Positions 24,406-36,737 of a DNA stretch of 64,000 bases are shown one piece after another. The DNA lies in assembly GCA_900169235.1 (NCBI GenBank), contig FWCC01000314.1, positions 28,200 through 92,199 on the forward strand, in the 5' to 3' direction. The translations under genes were made by a program, and so were the position numbers. The notes beneath the pieces are model-generated. The model worked only from the letters and a program-made list of their open reading frames with translations, was not told the DNA's origin and did no database searches. The stretch is from Zarea fungicola. Taxonomy: Eukaryota > Ascomycota > Sordariomycetes > Hypocreales > Cordycipitaceae. Position 1 is the first letter of the stretch. Each line of letters opens with the position of its first letter.

Positions 24406-27400
24406 TTACAGCCTGAGCAGCGTCAACATCCAAGTTGCCTTTTGAATCTCCTGCTCCTCCTCGGCAATAACTTCACCAGCCAACCCATCTTGATGCTTTT
24501 CCAGTGGTCTTCGGAGCACCTTCTCAAATGCAGCGGACTGAGTACGCAGCACATCTTCCAGGCCGATAGACTCGGGATCGGAAAGCATCCGATATTCCAT
24601 TTTGACATCATCTGTCTGCTGCAAACCAGCTTTCTTACGAAGCTTCTGGACGCGGTTGATCACTTCTCGCGCGAGACCCTCTTGTGCTAGTCCTTCGTAG
24701 ATTTCCACATCCAAAAGGGTTAGGACGTCGCTGTCAGTGTTTGTCTCCCAGGTTTTGGAGGCCTCGTCCTCCTTGACACCTCGCCTGACGACCAGATCAC
24801 CCTCCTCGAGTTTAATTCCATCAACTACTATCTCTTTATCGCGCACATACCCCTGACATTGTTCACTCGTTAGGTTAGGGAGTGCCTTCTTCACTCGCAC
24901 CATATCCTTCTTCAACTTCTTGCCAAGAACAGGCCAGTCGGCGGTGACACTGTATTGAACTCCATACTTGGTCTCATCGCTTGTAAGGACCAAGTCTCGT
25001 ACATTCAACTCCTCGGTGATATAGTTTTCCAGTGATTTGACGTCATCAAGGTACTGTTGGTCGTGATGGAGAACTACCAACGTTTTTAGTGGCGTCTTCA
25101 GCCCAATGCTACGACGTTCCCTGGAAACGCGGGCAAGTTCGATAACTTTTTGCATTCTGGACACTCGTCGTTCGACATCAGAGTCAAATAGCTCACGTCG
25201 TACATCAGGGAATCGAAGGAAGTGAACACTGCGGGGATCTTTGTCTTGGAGATGCTTGGGAATATGGGGCAGTAGGCGGCCGTAAATGTTATCCGTCAAG
25301 AAGGGCGTGAATGGCGCGAGGCCACGGCAAAGTGTAAATAGCACCTCAAACAATGCATTTAGGGCATGCTGCGTGTCTTCAAGACCATTCTCGCCCTTGA
25401 GGCGACGACGATTGAAGCGAATATACCAGTTAGTTGTGTTGTCGATCAGTTCCAGCAAACGGGGAACCACAGTGTATAGACGATAGCCTGCAGCAGATGT
25501 TAGCTACATGCTTATCACACTGCGTAGAATTTACCAACCTTCCATTTCTTTATTGACAAATTCAAGAAGACTTTGACAGCTGGCCAAGATCCAACGATCC
25601 ATAACATTTGTGTTCGTCCTTTCCAAGTCAGGGTTCCACATGTAGTCAACTCCTTCTACCTTTTTGAGAAGTGAAACTTGGCCTTCGAAAAATTTGAAAC
25701 TATTCCAAAGGGGGAGTAGCACTTTCTGCACAACCTCCTTTACACCGGATTCTTTGAAACGGAGGGGCTCTGCCCTTACAACAGGGGAGTTGATGAGATA
25801 AAGGCGGAGTGCATCCGAGCCATACTTCTGCATGACAATCGACGGGTCTGGATAGTTCTTCAAGCGTTTTGACATTTTCTTTCCGTCTTCTGCCAGAACA
25901 ATTCCATTGACCACACAGTTTTTGAACGGAGACTTGCCAAAGAGATGCGTGCCCAAAACTAGAAGAGTATAAAACCAGCCTCGTGTTTGATCGAGGCCTT
26001 CCGCGATGAAGTCACCAGGGAAAGAATCATTGAACTTGTCAACATTTTCGAATGGGTAGTGTTGGCTCGCATACGGCATACTGCCTGATTCAAACCAGCA
26101 ATCAAAAACCTCGTCGACGCGCCTCAACACACCCTTACCCATCTTGCTTGGTATGGTCAGATGATCAATCTTGTCGCGGTGAAGGTCAGTGATTTCACCT
26201 TCATGGCCGCTAAGTTTGATAAGCTCCTCCACACTTCCTATGCACACTCGTTCTTCAAGATCATCGCTGACCCAAAGAGGAATTGGGGTTCCCCAGTATC
26301 TATTTCGGCCAACATTCCAATCGCGAGCATTCGCAATCCAGTTGGCGAAACGCTTTTCCTTGACAAAGCTTGGAACCCAGTGAGAGTCCTCAATATTTTT
26401 TAGCATGTCTGGTATAATTTCAGGAATACGGATAAACCAAGATGGAACTGCTCTGTAGATGAGTGGTGTGTCTGAGCGAGGACACATAGGATACGAGTGT
26501 CTAATCTGGGACTCGACAACTAAACGTCCGATGTTCTTGAGATGCTTGATGATATGCTTGTCTGCTTCCTTGACATGCATACCAGTGAAGTCTCTGACAC
26601 GCTCGGTAAAATGACCCGTGTCATTGATGGGATCCGGCGGTGGGCGAGTCTCGGAAATGATACCGGCTTCGAGAGCAATATTGTAGTCGTCCTCACCATA
26701 AGCAGGAGCTTGGTGAACAATTCCAACACCACTATCAGCCGTGACATAAGTGGCATTCAGAACACGAAACCCGGAGTCTTTGAATTCTTCGTAAAAGTAG
26801 TCGAACAAAGGCTCATATCTCCAGCCAAGCATGTCCTTGCCCTTGATCTTTTCAATGATTTTGAAGTCAGCTTTCTTGGGATCTTTGTAGAGAGTGCCCA
26901 GGAGTTTCTCCAAGAGAATATAAACTTTGCCGGATTTTCCGTCTTGAATTTTGATGTACTCGAAATCTGGGTGCGCAGCCAAACCGGTGTGTGACGGCAG
27001 AGTCCACGGCGTGGTAGTCCAGGCCAGAAGGTTGACATTCGGGTCGTCCAGTAGAGGGAAAGATACCACAACAGCCGGATCTGTAACATCCTGGTAGTTT
27101 TGATTTGCTTCAAAATTGCTCAGTGCGGTTGTTAGCACCGTAGAATAGGGCATAACTCTGTAACCTTGGTATACGCTGCCTTTGTCGAAGAGCTGCTTGA
27201 AAACCCACCAAAGGGTTTCCATGAATTTCGGGTCCATGGTCTGTATTGTATAAGTTAGTCTTGGTTGACACTAATCATTCTCAGCTCTCCGGAAAATGTG
27301 CTGCATATACCTACCTTGTAATCGTTGTCAAAGTCAATCCAACGTCCAAGTCGCTCAATCGTAGTCCTCCACTCAGAGGCGTACCGCATAACAATCGAAC

Positions 27401-27800
27401 GGCACTCTTCGTTGTATTTTCCAATACCAAACTCATTTACTGCAGCTTTCCCCGAAATTCCCAGCTTTTTATCAATCTCGTGCTCAATGGGCAGCCCATG
27501 GGTATCCCATCCAAAACGACGTTCGACATGGTACCCTTTCATGGCCCAGTAGCGAGGGATAATGTCTTTGATGGTTGAAGCAAGAAGATGACCATAATGA
27601 GGTAGACCTGTCGCAAAGGGTGGCCCATCGTAGAAAGTGTATCGAGGGAGGTCAGCCGTCAGCTCGAGCTATAACGAGGTTAGATTGTACAGGCCCTGAA
27701 ACTCTGCTCATATGTTGACCCTGACCTGACGGTGAAAGGCATTAAGCTCTCTCCATTTCTCAAGGACAAGTTCCTCCTCCTTCGGAAAATCAATCGACAT
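24406..27800 (-). CDS. ILS1: Isoleucyl-tRNA synthetase, cytoplasmic type
   Basis: Charges tRNA-Ile with isoleucine in the cytosol. Exons 27800-27726, 27668-27315, 27240-25539 and 25487-24406 give 1070 residues, the usual length for the eukaryotic cytosolic enzyme. The class I signatures are present: the HIGH motif is HYGH at residues 49-52 (GLPHYGH) and the KMSKS motif is KMSKR near 598. The CP1 editing domain lies between them, with [14 protein letters not shown]. The ATG at 27800 gives [16 protein letters not shown], as expected for this family. The frame stays open for 34 codons upstream without an ATG, which is noted separately. Divergent from HYM1 across about 1 kb. Confidence 0.95.
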
Positions 27801-28820
27801 GGCGCGAATTTTTCTTTGCGCGTCTGCTGTTTGTGGTCTCGGATCGCTCACACGGTTGACACCCGACCTCTCGACGAATAATCTACCGAACACAGTCGCG
27901 ACTGGGTTAGATTATCTTCAAGCAGTGCAATTAGATGTATCTGGTATGTCTCCAATCCCTTTTCTGGTTGAGAACGGCTGCAAACAAAACACCAGAGATT
28001 TACAGAAACTTTTGGAAATCGGTGGGTGAGTCAATGGAACGAGTCACTCTGATGTGGTGGGGTTGTGTCCCCCACCATCGCTGCCCTTCGCCATTAATTT
28101 ATGTACACAGACAAGGAAGGGAGGAGGGGCAGGTGCCCCGCGCCTGCTAACCTCTTAACGATTTAGAAGGCATGTACGCCCTATGTTAGCTAGTACTTTA
28201 GTAGGTACTTTGGTGCCTCTAAATCTTGGGTAGCTACCTAGGTAATTATGTAAGTTACTGTACCATAATAGCGAGTGTCAGGTCTGGTGCCACAAAATGG
28301 CTGCTGTACCTAATAACTACTAACTAAGTAGCCGTGTACAGAAAAGACTCGATTGGATAGGAGGGCAAGTATTGAGTACAAGTTCACGGTTGCATTTTAT
28401 AGAATTTAGACTCCGGCTTGCCCAGCTTCCCTCTGTGCTTACATTTTAGCATCAAGCTACTAACGTAGCTACCTAGCATAGCTACCGCTTGGTAGGTATA
28501 GTACCGAGCAAATGCTAATCAGTCCACATCAAAACAGTACCGGCACTTTACCGCCAGGGTTGTTAAGGAGGTACCTACTGTTACGTGCAGGACTGAGGTG
28601 AGGCGCTCTCCTCAGCAACCCCCTGTCTACCTCCGTCTGGTACCAAATAAACATAACATTGCCAAATCATCGATACGGTAAATCTTCGTAACTTCCAACA
28701 AACAGCACACAGAGAGTTGGTTTGTCGCAGTTCAAGGCACTGCTAACGTCGCTTTTAACTGATAATACTTATACTGAGCCATAGCCTCGCAAGCTGGGAT
28801 TGCTGCAAACCGAGTTTCCT
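27801..28820. repeat. ILS1/HYM1 divergent spacer rich in TACCTAGGTA-like palindromes
   Basis: 1-kb intergenic region with many degenerate copies of TAGGTA/TACCTA and GTAGCTAC. A perfect TACCTAGGTA is at 28235-28244. Related words run from about 28190 to 28580. This short palindromic word is a common feature of hypocrealean intergenic DNA, and it recurs at 35300-35309. No gene is supported. Confidence 0.6.
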
Positions 28821-30115
28821 ATGTCTTTCCTCTTCGGTCGCGCCCGAGCTCGTACCGCAGCCGACCTCCCCAAACAGGCTCGCGAGCATGTCCTGAGACT
28901 TGACGGTCCAGCGGGTACCGCAAAGGTGCCGTTCAATAGTATTTTTTTTCCTTTGCTGCGCAATTTACTAACAGATACAAGGCAGAGGAGCTGTCTCGCG
29001 TTCTAGCACAGATGAAAGTTATACTGCAAGGCACTCAAGGTTCATAGCACTATCCCTTCATGTTTTCATGAGCGACAAGCGAACTTTTGAATACTGATCA
29101 AGGTAAACGGACAGAAACCGATAGCTCGCCGGAACAAATATATCAGCTTGTTACCGGAATGATTGACGAAGACCTCCTCCATTTGCTCGCTGTTAATCTA
29201 CATCGCCTGCCGTTCGAGTCACGAAAAGACACACAAGTCATCTTCTCATACGTATTCAGATTTCGCCCTGCTGCTGCAGCTCCGAAAAGCGACCCCATAG
29301 CGCTATCATACGTCGTCTGCAACCGCCCTCAAGTTCTTGTAGAGTTGTGCCGCGCGTATGAACATAAAGAAAGTGCGACACCAGCTGGGTCAGTTCTTCG
29401 AGAATTGCTGAAAAACGAAGCCGCAGCCGCCGTAATTCTCTATGACGACGGTGATGCGCCAGGATCTAGTGCGAAGGGCCTTAATGCTATCGACAGGGAC
29501 CGGCCTCAGAGTGGGAGGGGCATTTTCTGGAGGTTTTTTGACTGGATCAACAAGAGTTCCTTTGAGGTTGCTGCAGATGCATTCACTACTTTTCGAGTAA
29601 TTTGCCTGAATACACGTATATCTGAACTGGATACTAATAGCTATGGTCAGGAGCTTCTAACACGCCACAAAGATCTCGTCCCCCGTTACCTTTCCGCAAA
29701 CTTCGACCTCTTCTTCGACAAATATAATAATACTTTGGTTCAATCGAACAGCTACGTCACAAAACGTCAATCCATCAAGCTTCTTGGCGAAATTCTATTA
29801 GACCGCTCCAACTACAGTGTCATGACCGCTTATGTTGATAGTGGTGAGCACTTGAAGATATGCATGAATCTACTTAGGGATGATCGAAAAATGGTACAAT
29901 ATGAGGGCTTTCATGTTTTCAAGGTCTTTGTCGCCAATCCTCATAAGTCATTGCCAGTCCAAAAGATTCTTTTAATGAACCGTGAGAAACTTCTAGCATT
30001 TTTGTCACATTTCTTGGAGGACCGAACCGATGACGAACAATTCATTGATGAACGAGAGTTTCTAATTAAGCAAATTAGAAATATGCCTCCAACACCAGTT
30101 CCTTCACAGCGATAG
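28821..30115 (+). CDS. HYM1: Hym1/MO25 scaffold protein of the MOR/RAM pathway
   Basis: MO25 proteins bind and activate germinal-centre/STE20-type kinases. In fungi Hym1 (hymA) acts in the MOR/RAM NDR-kinase network controlling polarity, septation and conidiophore development. Exons 28821-28925, 28982-29039 and 29103-30115 give 391 residues. The start MSFLFGRARARTAADLPKQA and later blocks RLPFESRKDTQVIFSYVFRF and RQSIKLLGEILLDRSNYSVM are diagnostic for the helical-repeat MO25 fold. The second donor is the weak GTTCAT; the joint GTQGKRTETDSSPEQ restores the frame. The protein is slightly longer than animal MO25 because of an inserted loop around residues 125-150 (DDGDAPGSSAKGLNAIDRD). Confidence 0.93.
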
Positions 30116-30454
30116 AAAACTTAGCAGTCAATGAAGTATATATGACAATTGCAGTTTCTTGTACCTTCAAGTTTTCTTCCATCAGAGACACCGAGATCAG
30201 CAATACACCAAGCCTGGTACATAACACATTCAATACGCCAAGTGTACAGCACCTCTATGCCAAAGCAATTTGACCACAAAGTGATATTTACTTAAATGAA
30301 ATTAATCAGAACGTATTTGTTAATACAAGCCTTACCAGTCCTACAAACGCCAATTCAACCATTACCATCCGTGGCGGATGATTGTAGCTGCGCCAGATTA
30401 CAATCCCATCATCTCCAATCCTTTCATAAGATTCTGTTTATCTCTCCGCCACGT
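30116..30454. other. Convergent 3' spacer between HYM1 and the SMARCD-like gene
   Basis: 339 bp holding both 3' UTRs. No other element is visible. Confidence 0.5.
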
Positions 30455-32153
30455 CTATCGCTGTCGAGAAAGTAAAACATTCACACTCTCTCTCGCAGTT
30501 TGTGTTGCCCAAATGCTGCTGCTTCCGCCCCTGCGCCATTCCTCCCCATAACCATTATCGCCTCCATGGGAGCCTTCACCCATAATGACTTCCAAATCTC
30601 GTTTCTGAGAGCTAAGCCAGTTCCTAACAAAAATTGCAGGGTCGTCACCCAGAGATTTCATGAATGTATGCTTCGCCTTTGACGATGATAGGCCTTGCAC
30701 GAGTCGCGCGAGTTGTTCATCTAAGCCATTGATGTCTTTGAGCATAGACAAGTATTGAGGGTTGTTGATCAGCTCTTGCAAAGTAATTCGCACCGGGTCG
30801 TCGATGGTAACTTGTACATCATAGATTGTCGGCTGTGGATCTTTATGAAACTCCTGATCAACGCGGATAGTATACGGCAGGCTGACGGGTGGGAGCGGGC
30901 GCAGGTGCTGGGTTACATAGTCATTCAGCATCGGAATGAATCCAACGTCACCTCTTCCAACAATCTAATACTTGTTAGATCTTTACTCGACACCTTCAGA
31001 ATCATATCATGTGTGCAGTGTGACTCTCACCTTCTTCAACAAGTCATCGCAGCGGAAGTTGCGTTTTTCTTCGTCTTCTTGAAGGCCACGCTGCCTGATG
31101 TACTCCCATAACCCCATCACTGCCTCCTGTTGCGTGCTCTCTTTCATGTCCACGACATCGGCTAGCTCTGGGCTGAGCTGGTATCTATCGGGCGTTTCAT
31201 GTCGGATGAGGTTGATTGTAATATTTGCATTTTCATCACCATTTCGCTTAAAAGTGATTTCGTCGAAATCAGCGGCGGGAGAGAGGTTCGAGGCAGAAGG
31301 ATTTCGAAGAGCGGCATCAGGTTTCTTCCAATCAACACTTTGCTCTGCGCCGTTGCGGAAACGCGAACGGTCGAAGTCGACCGACATGGCCTTGAAGAAG
31401 TGAGATAGCTTCAGCTTGCTAGCGGCACCACTTGATTTCTCATTTACGACAGCATCTTCATCCATCATATCCCTAGTATCTTCCTTTGCGGAATCAACAG
31501 CACTGGACTTCGGTTTATTCTCTTCGGTTTCGTCGTCTAGGAGCCGGCCCTCAATTTTCACGCGGTAGGATGCTTCAACGGCACCTGAGAAGTCAAAGGA
31601 ATCAGAATTCGGGCCATTTCCTTGCCAGACTTGATCTTGCACAGTGTTGCTAATCCATATGCGTAGGGTTTTTGTCAGCTGAGTCAATGTTAGCAACATA
31701 AATGTCCTCGTAGATAACACATTGTAATATGGCTCACCTTTGTCGCCTGTTGTGTATTGTCAAGCACATCGAGTCGCTTGCGCGTGATAGTTGCATCAAG
31801 CAAACGCTCAATATCCTTAAGTTCCCTGTAACGTTGGGCACTCTCCGGGTTGACGATATTGTCTTCAATGCCGTCAGGAATGTTTTTATCGGTGGGTTTG
31901 CGACTACGTCGTTTTGCGAGTTCAGTCGCCTGGACCTGGGCCTGCTGCTGTTGTGCGATCTGCGCTTGTGTGAGAGGCACAGCTGGGTGAGGGCCGGCGG
32001 ACATCATAGGACCTATAAAAGTTAATGCGACGGCTCAATGCTTGAAACTTCGGAACGCGGGCATTGCAACGAACCAATGCCACCCCGACGAGCAGTCGCA
32101 TGGGGAGACCTTTGCGGTGCTTGCTGCGCATAGGCGCGATACTGCTGTTGCAT
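30455..32153 (-). CDS. SWI/SNF-RSC chromatin remodelling subunit (SMARCD, Snf12/Rsc6 type)
   Basis: Homologue of the SMARCD/BAF60 family, which links transcription factors to the SWI/SNF or RSC remodelling machine. Exons 32153-32075, 32012-31738, 31678-31031 and 30964-30455 join in phase to 503 residues. After a Gln-rich N terminus (AQIAQQQQAQVQ) and a conserved basic block RRSRKPTDKNIPDGIED comes the pre-SWIB region, LTKTLRIWISNTVQDQVW. The SWIB domain is seen in YQLSPELADVV and AVMGLWEYIRQRGLQ, near residues 285-325. The C-terminal helices contain LNDYVTQHLRPLPPVSLPYT. The first exon is short and its donor is GTTCGT. Yeast has two paralogues (Snf12 and Rsc6); filamentous ascomycetes usually have one, so I do not choose a symbol. 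Confidence 0.9.
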
Positions 32154-32810
32154 GTTTAAGTCGCTTGCTTCGCGGGCTGTTGCTGAAAAGTGTCGTTTTG
32201 CGGCAAGGTGTGATTGTCTGCGCTTCAAGTGGCGTGTCGCGACTCTCTAAATTCAGGGAGCTTGAGTCACGTGCAAGCTTCGTGTTGGTTTGGTTGGTTG
32301 GTGGCATGTATGTATCAGCAGCATATGCAACATATTCCAAAAACCAAAATATTCTAGACAATTAAATATCTATAGTGAAACAAAATCAGAGTTGTTCTTA
32401 TCAAGATAATGGTGCTGTATTTACTGACATCTTTCGCAAAATTTCATAGGTTTTGTGGCGGGATAGTCAGTCTACCTCAAGAGCGCACAAATGCAAAGCC
32501 AATTCCAGGTAACCATCATTGAAATTTCAGGCATTTATTAGAAAGTGAAGCAGCAGGTAGTAAGGCTAAACATAGAAGCTGATATATCATATCAGCAGCA
32601 ATCAGCCCTTGATTGCCGCAAAGTCGCCATCAAATGCTATAAACAATAATGTCCAAGGAAGTTTGCACTCGCTCAAGGACTCGAGATTCTCACAAATACG
32701 CCATGCTTCGCATGCTAGGATGAACTTCTTAATGGGAAAACTATCAACGCAAGGCGGCTCCTGGTTTGAGTAGCGCATGTACGTAATAAGCTCAATGTGC
32801 CGTCCACTCC
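32154..32810. other. Spacer between the SMARCD-like gene and the PDK1-type kinase gene
   Basis: 657 bp: the 5' region of the SMARCD-like gene and the 3' UTR side of the kinase gene. It has a short GGTT-rich run near 32284-32302. No gene is supported. Confidence 0.5.
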
Positions 32811-35162
32811 TTAGAACGCAGTACCGAGGCCGTTGCGAGATTGTCGTTTACTAAACCGGTTCCTTTTAGGAGTAGGCTCTTCCGAAGTGCTCTGGCCTTT
32901 GGTTAAATGGCCTCGCGAAGGGCGCTCATTAATGCTGAATGAATCTGGCCCATTGGTTCTACCACCAATGGAACTCGATCGGCTTGGGACAGCGGAAGAC
33001 ATTTCGGAAAACCCGCTCTCAGCTCCTTGTGCAAGAATGTTCTGAGAGATGGCAAGATCTCTGGCGCGTTCCAAGCTACTTATCCATTCTTCCGTGTATG
33101 AGGCGCCACTTTCGGGAGGTGCTGCGCCTTTAGTCTCCTCAAACGTATACCGGTTTCCGCCCTAGCCGCAAACAGTCAGGGAGAATCACAAGTGATAGCT
33201 AGTAATACTTACTACGTCAACACACCAAACCATTTGGCCCTTTGCGTCCTTCTGTGTATGCCAGCTGCTGTCCGAAGCAAGCAGAGAAAGCTCCTGCTTG
33301 GATCGCTTCTCCTCACCACCAGCAGGGGCAAGCACAATTCTGCCGCTTGAAGTAACCATAACGAGCCTCTGTCGCTTTTTCGTCGTGCTACCTCCAAAGA
33401 AGCGGGAGAGTTTTTTGTGCCCATCTTCGGCACTCTTGCCGTTGGAGGTATTTTGCAGAGGACTTGATATGACCATCAAATCAGCCAGTTTCAATATCCG
33501 TTCATTGTCCTTCGTAAGGACTGGAGACCACTCAATGTCTAGCTGCGTCGGAGGCGGAAGTTCTGTAATGATTCGACTTGGTCGGGATATTGATTTACCT
33601 TGGTTTATCTGATGACGATGCGGGCTCGTACTGGGGGGATTGTTGGCCAGGTGGCCATTCAGCTGGATGATGGTCGGTTCTTGCGGTGGTACAACATACG
33701 GTCGCAGTCGCGGTGTTTTTGTCCTCCACAAACCCTTTCCAAATTGCTGTCCTTCGAAAAATTCATGATTCTTTATGTGCTCGATCGTTAATCTCCGTGT
33801 AGGATCTAATACCAGGCAGCGCTCAACCAGGTCCCTCGCGGCTGGAGGAAAACCAGCCGGGAACTCATATTCGAGATTAACGATCTTTTGAAAGGTGAGG
33901 TATTCGCTGCCTGCCTTGAACGGCGGCCTGCCAACTAGTAATTGGAATATGATGCAACCAAATGCCCAGATATCACTTGCTTTCGAGGCCGTTTTGTGTG
34001 TCAAAAGCTCGGGACTCACATACTCTGCCGTGCCAACAAACGACGCCGCTCTGTCTTCCTCGTGGTCGACGCCCCCGACGTCAGGCGGGACCGCATTTTG
34101 CGTATCTCTTGGATCTTTTAGTAGCTTTGCTGTGCCAAAATCGGTGATCTTGACATGCATTTGATTGTCGAGAAGAACATTCTCTGGCTTCAAGTCGCGA
34201 TGGATGACTCCTCGTGAATGCATGTAGTCAATCGCATCGAGAATTTGCGCTCCGTAAAATCGCACACAGTCGACGTCAAAGGTTCCAGTCTTTTTCAAGA
34301 CAGCAAGTAGCTCACCGCCGTTGCAAAGATCCAAAACGTAGTAGAGGGATGCCTCATCTTGGAATGTGTAATAGAGGCGAACAATGCCAGGGTGTTCCGT
34401 AAGCCGGTTGAGGGTATTTTTCTCAATATTGACATACTTAATTTTCTTTTCTTTGATGATGTGTCGTTTTTCAAGCACTTTTATGGCGTACTCCTTGAGC
34501 GTCTGTCGGTCAGTCGCCAGGTAGACGGTGCTGTATGAGCCTTCCCCTAATATACGACCAAATGAGAAGTCTCGAACACCTTTCTTTACTTGGCGTACTA
34601 TCGATCTTCCGCTTGCATCAATTTCCCTTCGAATGCCAATTGCAGCACCGCGATCCTTCCATTCTTCCGCACTGGTTTGGCCGGGGGGGTTCCCCGCATA
34701 ACCAGTTGGCTGTATAGGGTCGCCACGCGAAAACACATCCATATTCCCCCTCGACGTTCTTCTGTTCGGCATGGGCTCGGCTGCTGTGGCGAACGGTGCC
34801 TGTGTCCTTCTCGATAGTTGTTGCTCCGACGACTCGCTGCCGTGATTGGCCTCCGGTACCAGTTGGTTTTGCGTTGTGTTCGGAAATTTGGAAGGCGGAA
34901 GGATTCTATTCGCCTGCGGGTATCCGTACGATGATGTGCGACGTTCAATATTATCTGGGACTGGTTCTTGCGCAATGCTTTCTGAGCCGCTTCTTTGAAT
35001 TCTTGTTGCGGCCATTTGTTGTTCTGCTCCCACACTGCCATGGGCGACATTGGCTTGTGCCGTCTGATCCGTTTGGGACGTGTAGTGTTCTAGGATAGAA
35101 TCATCAGGATTGGCTATCCGGAGACCGCCAAGAGCCTGGGAAAGACTCAGGTCCCCATTCAT
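32811..35162 (-). CDS. PKH: PDK1-type serine/threonine kinase (Pkh/Ksg1)
   Basis: 3-phosphoinositide-dependent kinase 1 homologue. It phosphorylates the activation loop of AGC kinases such as Ypk, Sch9 and Pkc1 and relays sphingolipid and cell-integrity signals. Exons 35162-33213 and 33161-32811 give 766 residues. A Ser/Gln-rich N terminus of about 195 residues precedes the kinase domain: glycine loop GEGSYSTVYLA, lysine in YAIKVLEK, catalytic loop HRDLKPENVLL, DFGTAK, and activation segment SFVGTAEYVSPELL. A C-terminal PH-like region follows (VMVTSSGRIVLAPAG, then MVWCVDVGGNRYTFEE across the splice joint), as in filamentous fungal Pkh proteins. The ATG at 35162 is the first in frame; the upstream extension has only a GTG. 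Confidence 0.92.
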
Positions 35163-36737
35163 TGCTAGGATTCGTGGGCACCGAGCTGTTTCCTTGGACA
35201 ATTGCCGATACCAGTTCCAACGGATTGATGATGCGTCGATGGTTGGCACCGCCACTCCTTCGTGTCGCTGCTAGCCCAGTAGTTTAGCCATCAACTTGGT
35301 ACCTAGGTACACCATTGGTAAGTGGCACTGATAGGTGGTACTAAGCCAGGCAGTTTGGCGCCTGCCTCGCAGGGAATACAGGGGCCTGCTGGCCTACTCT
35401 AGAGGTAGGCACTTCCTACTACCTTAGCAACTTAGGTAGCAACGTATGTACAGCACTCCCTACTGTGTGGGGCACTTATGTGCATGGGGACACAGTTTAT
35501 CGACCAATGAGCTTATGTAATGGAGTGCGGAAGGTCTGTTGCGAGTGTTGGTGGTAATAGCTAGGCACTCTTTTCATGTTATGATACTGCTATCATCTGT
35601 CACTGTCATGTATCTCGGTTATGTCTGTGGTACGCTATAGCGCATAGCTCGTTTGGTACTGGTTGGTTGCTTCATGTAAGATAGCCTGACTACTGTAATA
35701 GGTTCTCTTGGGGACAGAAGGCTGAGAAGAGACCTCACTTTAGCAAAACACATGGAGCCGCCGCAACAGTGAATACTGCCAGAAAACAAACCATCAAAAT
35801 TCGACTGAATGGCAGCTGGTGAACCAGATCATTTGCATCCAACCGTCAGCAGAACGTTAAGTATGGCTCGGACTGGAATGGCTAGGTACAGGGTAGCCAG
35901 CATTGGTGGACGAAGGCACCAAGGCACGCCAGGCAGCTAGTTAGGTGAATGGTTGTCGTCCGTCTGCGGCGAGTAAGCTGTGGTACTGGTAAGTAGGCAG
36001 GCACATTTGCCAATGTACTGCTGACTCAGGACATTTAATTTAGGTGTTAAACCGGGTGATTTCGACAGGCAAATATTGTTGCTTGCGTTTGACCACCAGC
36101 AATGCGAGTTTCGCCCCGGCCCAGACCGGACAGGCCGCCCATTGGCCAGGCTTGCCTCTACTCCACCTCATTCCATCTCCGGCCCGCCCATTGCTGACCA
36201 GTCAGGGAGCAATCAAACTCTCCTCCCCCATCCAAAGCGGGCCCATCGCATGCGTAATGACTGGCAATTGGGCCTAGTGCCTTTTCTGGTTCGCTCACAC
36301 CACCATCTTTAAACAGCCTTGAGCCTCCATCGCACCAGCTCGCTGATCAAGCGAAACTCTCACTTGAGCAACATTCGCGCACTGTCACACCAGCCCAACC
36401 ACTCAACCCTCCACCAACGCTGGACTGGACTTGACATCTACGATCTGATCTTTATTATCTTCCACCCTGCTCATCAATTGTCCCTCATATTCCACACACG
36501 TACAATACCATTCGCACGTCCTTGCTGCTCAATACTACACAGCACTACCTCATAACAACAACACGTAACAGCTCACGGCACGTGTCCACCAAAAACTTCG
36601 CTAAACACTGGTTGCATCAAAAGCAATACTTGAATATAGTTACTTGGTTTGTTTAATAATTGAATACTGACCTACCAGCTCCAGCCCATACCCTCACATC
36701 CGTACCAGCTCCAGCCCATATACACATCTCCCCCAGC
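35163..36737. repeat. 1.6-kb intergenic region with TACCTAGGTA words and a CT-rich leader
   Basis: The first part has TACCTAGGTA at 35300-35309 and many TAGGTA/TACCT relatives to about 35450. The second part (36100-36650) is C- and CT-rich on the plus strand, typical of a long fungal 5' UTR or promoter of the gene at 36738. An 18-nt direct repeat, TACCAGCTCCAGCCCATA, occurs at 36673-36690 and 36703-36720, just upstream of the start codon. No gene is supported. Confidence 0.6.
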
